From positions 1-44,174 of the forward strand of contig CAUGVQ010000005.1 of assembly GCA_959602875.1 (NCBI GenBank): DNA of 44,174 nucleotides. Direction: 5' to 3'. Source of the DNA: an uncultured Collinsella sp. Its GTDB lineage: Bacteria; Actinomycetota; Coriobacteriia; Coriobacteriales; Coriobacteriaceae. A program made the position numbers and the translations under genes. Under the pieces are notes generated by a model that ran no database searches, was not told the DNA's origin, and saw nothing but the letters and a program-made list of their open reading frames with translations. Below are positions 43,982-44,174 of the stretch, piece by piece. The stretch's first letter is position 1; each line of letters starts with the position of its first letter.

Positions 43982-44122
43982 GCTCAAGTCGTTCATGAGC
44001 GTAAAGAAGGGATGGCTCTGGAGTAGGGGCTTGCTACGAAAGAGGTTTTCCCAGATAAATCGAGATAGAAAGAACCGGCGCGTGTGGTCGTTTCGGTTTT
44101 TACGCTCATGATCGACTTGAGC
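43982..44122 (-). mobile_element. MITE-like element, copy C (141 bp)
   Basis: It begins 1 nt after the nuclease-like stop codon. The ends are 24-base inverted repeats (43982-44005 and 44099-44122) with one mismatch. The internal GTTTTCCCAGATAA (44045-44058) is the complement of the copy B motif and lies exactly 64 nt from the matching end, so the copy is inverted relative to B. The 10-base length difference is on the other side of the core. Confidence 0.75.
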
Positions 44123-44152
44123 CCTCGCGAAACATGGTTCCGATAAGGAGAA

Positions 44153-44173
44153 GGGGGGGCGCGGCGCCCCCCC
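44153..44173. terminator. GC-rich hairpin at the window edge
   Basis: GGGGGGGC...GCCCCCCC forms an 8-bp or longer GC stem with a short loop, 2 nt from the end of the window. It may be a terminator, but what follows cannot be seen. Confidence 0.35.
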
Positions 44174-44174
44174 G

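Overview
The window is a chromosomal origin region from a high-GC actinobacterium. The order gyrA-gyrB-dciA-recF-dnaN-dnaA on the minus strand, facing rpmH-rnpA-yidD-yidC-khpB-rsmG-parA-parB on the plus strand, is the classical dnaA/oriC neighbourhood. The protein sequences, the very GC-rich codon use, the GHKL-winged-helix gene before dnaA and the large vWA/pilin-repeat surface protein with an IPATG anchor suggest a Coriobacteriia member (Collinsella-like). That taxonomic call is inference from gene content and style; no search was run.

Left arm (1-9025, all minus strand): start of gyrA, gyrB, the helicase-loader family gene dciA (DUF721), recF, dnaN, dnaA, and a GHKL ATPase/winged-helix protein 19 nt upstream of dnaA. 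The recF-dciA gap holds a strictly phased array of nine 20-bp units. The dnaA-dnaN gap and the gap before rpmH both hold DnaA-box-like sequences, so the origin may be bipartite. Gene direction switches at about 9.03-9.38 kb, the best oriC candidate.

Centre (9381-14580, plus strand): ribosomal protein L34, RNase P protein, YidD and YidC insertion factors, KhpB/Jag, RsmG, ParA, ParB and a small membrane protein. Three perfect parS sites lie just before parA, one of them inside a perfect 42-bp palindrome that also looks like the rsmG terminator. From khpB to the small gene the DNA is visibly richer in A+T than its neighbours, and the stretch is bracketed by two identical 16-bp palindromes.

Right arm (14750-44174): rlmN (minus), then on plus ddl-dinG, dnaB, an AlbA_2/HATPase regulator with its own operator array, purA, degV, purD, a 938-nt regulatory-looking gap, a 3152-residue sortase-anchored surface protein with a small winged-helix gene on its heels, a Nudix hydrolase, an ABC exporter, a single-pass membrane protein and a nuclease-like (DUF559-type) gene. 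Three related 141-151 bp elements with 24-bp terminal inverted repeats sit beside the accessory genes: one before the AlbA_2 gene, and two bracketing the nuclease-like gene.

Together the core genes run initiation (DnaA, DnaN, DciA, DnaB), topology (gyrase), repair (RecF, DinG), segregation (ParABS) and membrane insertion next to the origin, while the right part adds purine synthesis, cell-wall synthesis and accessory surface or defence-type genes. No tRNA, rRNA, CRISPR array or transposase gene was seen.
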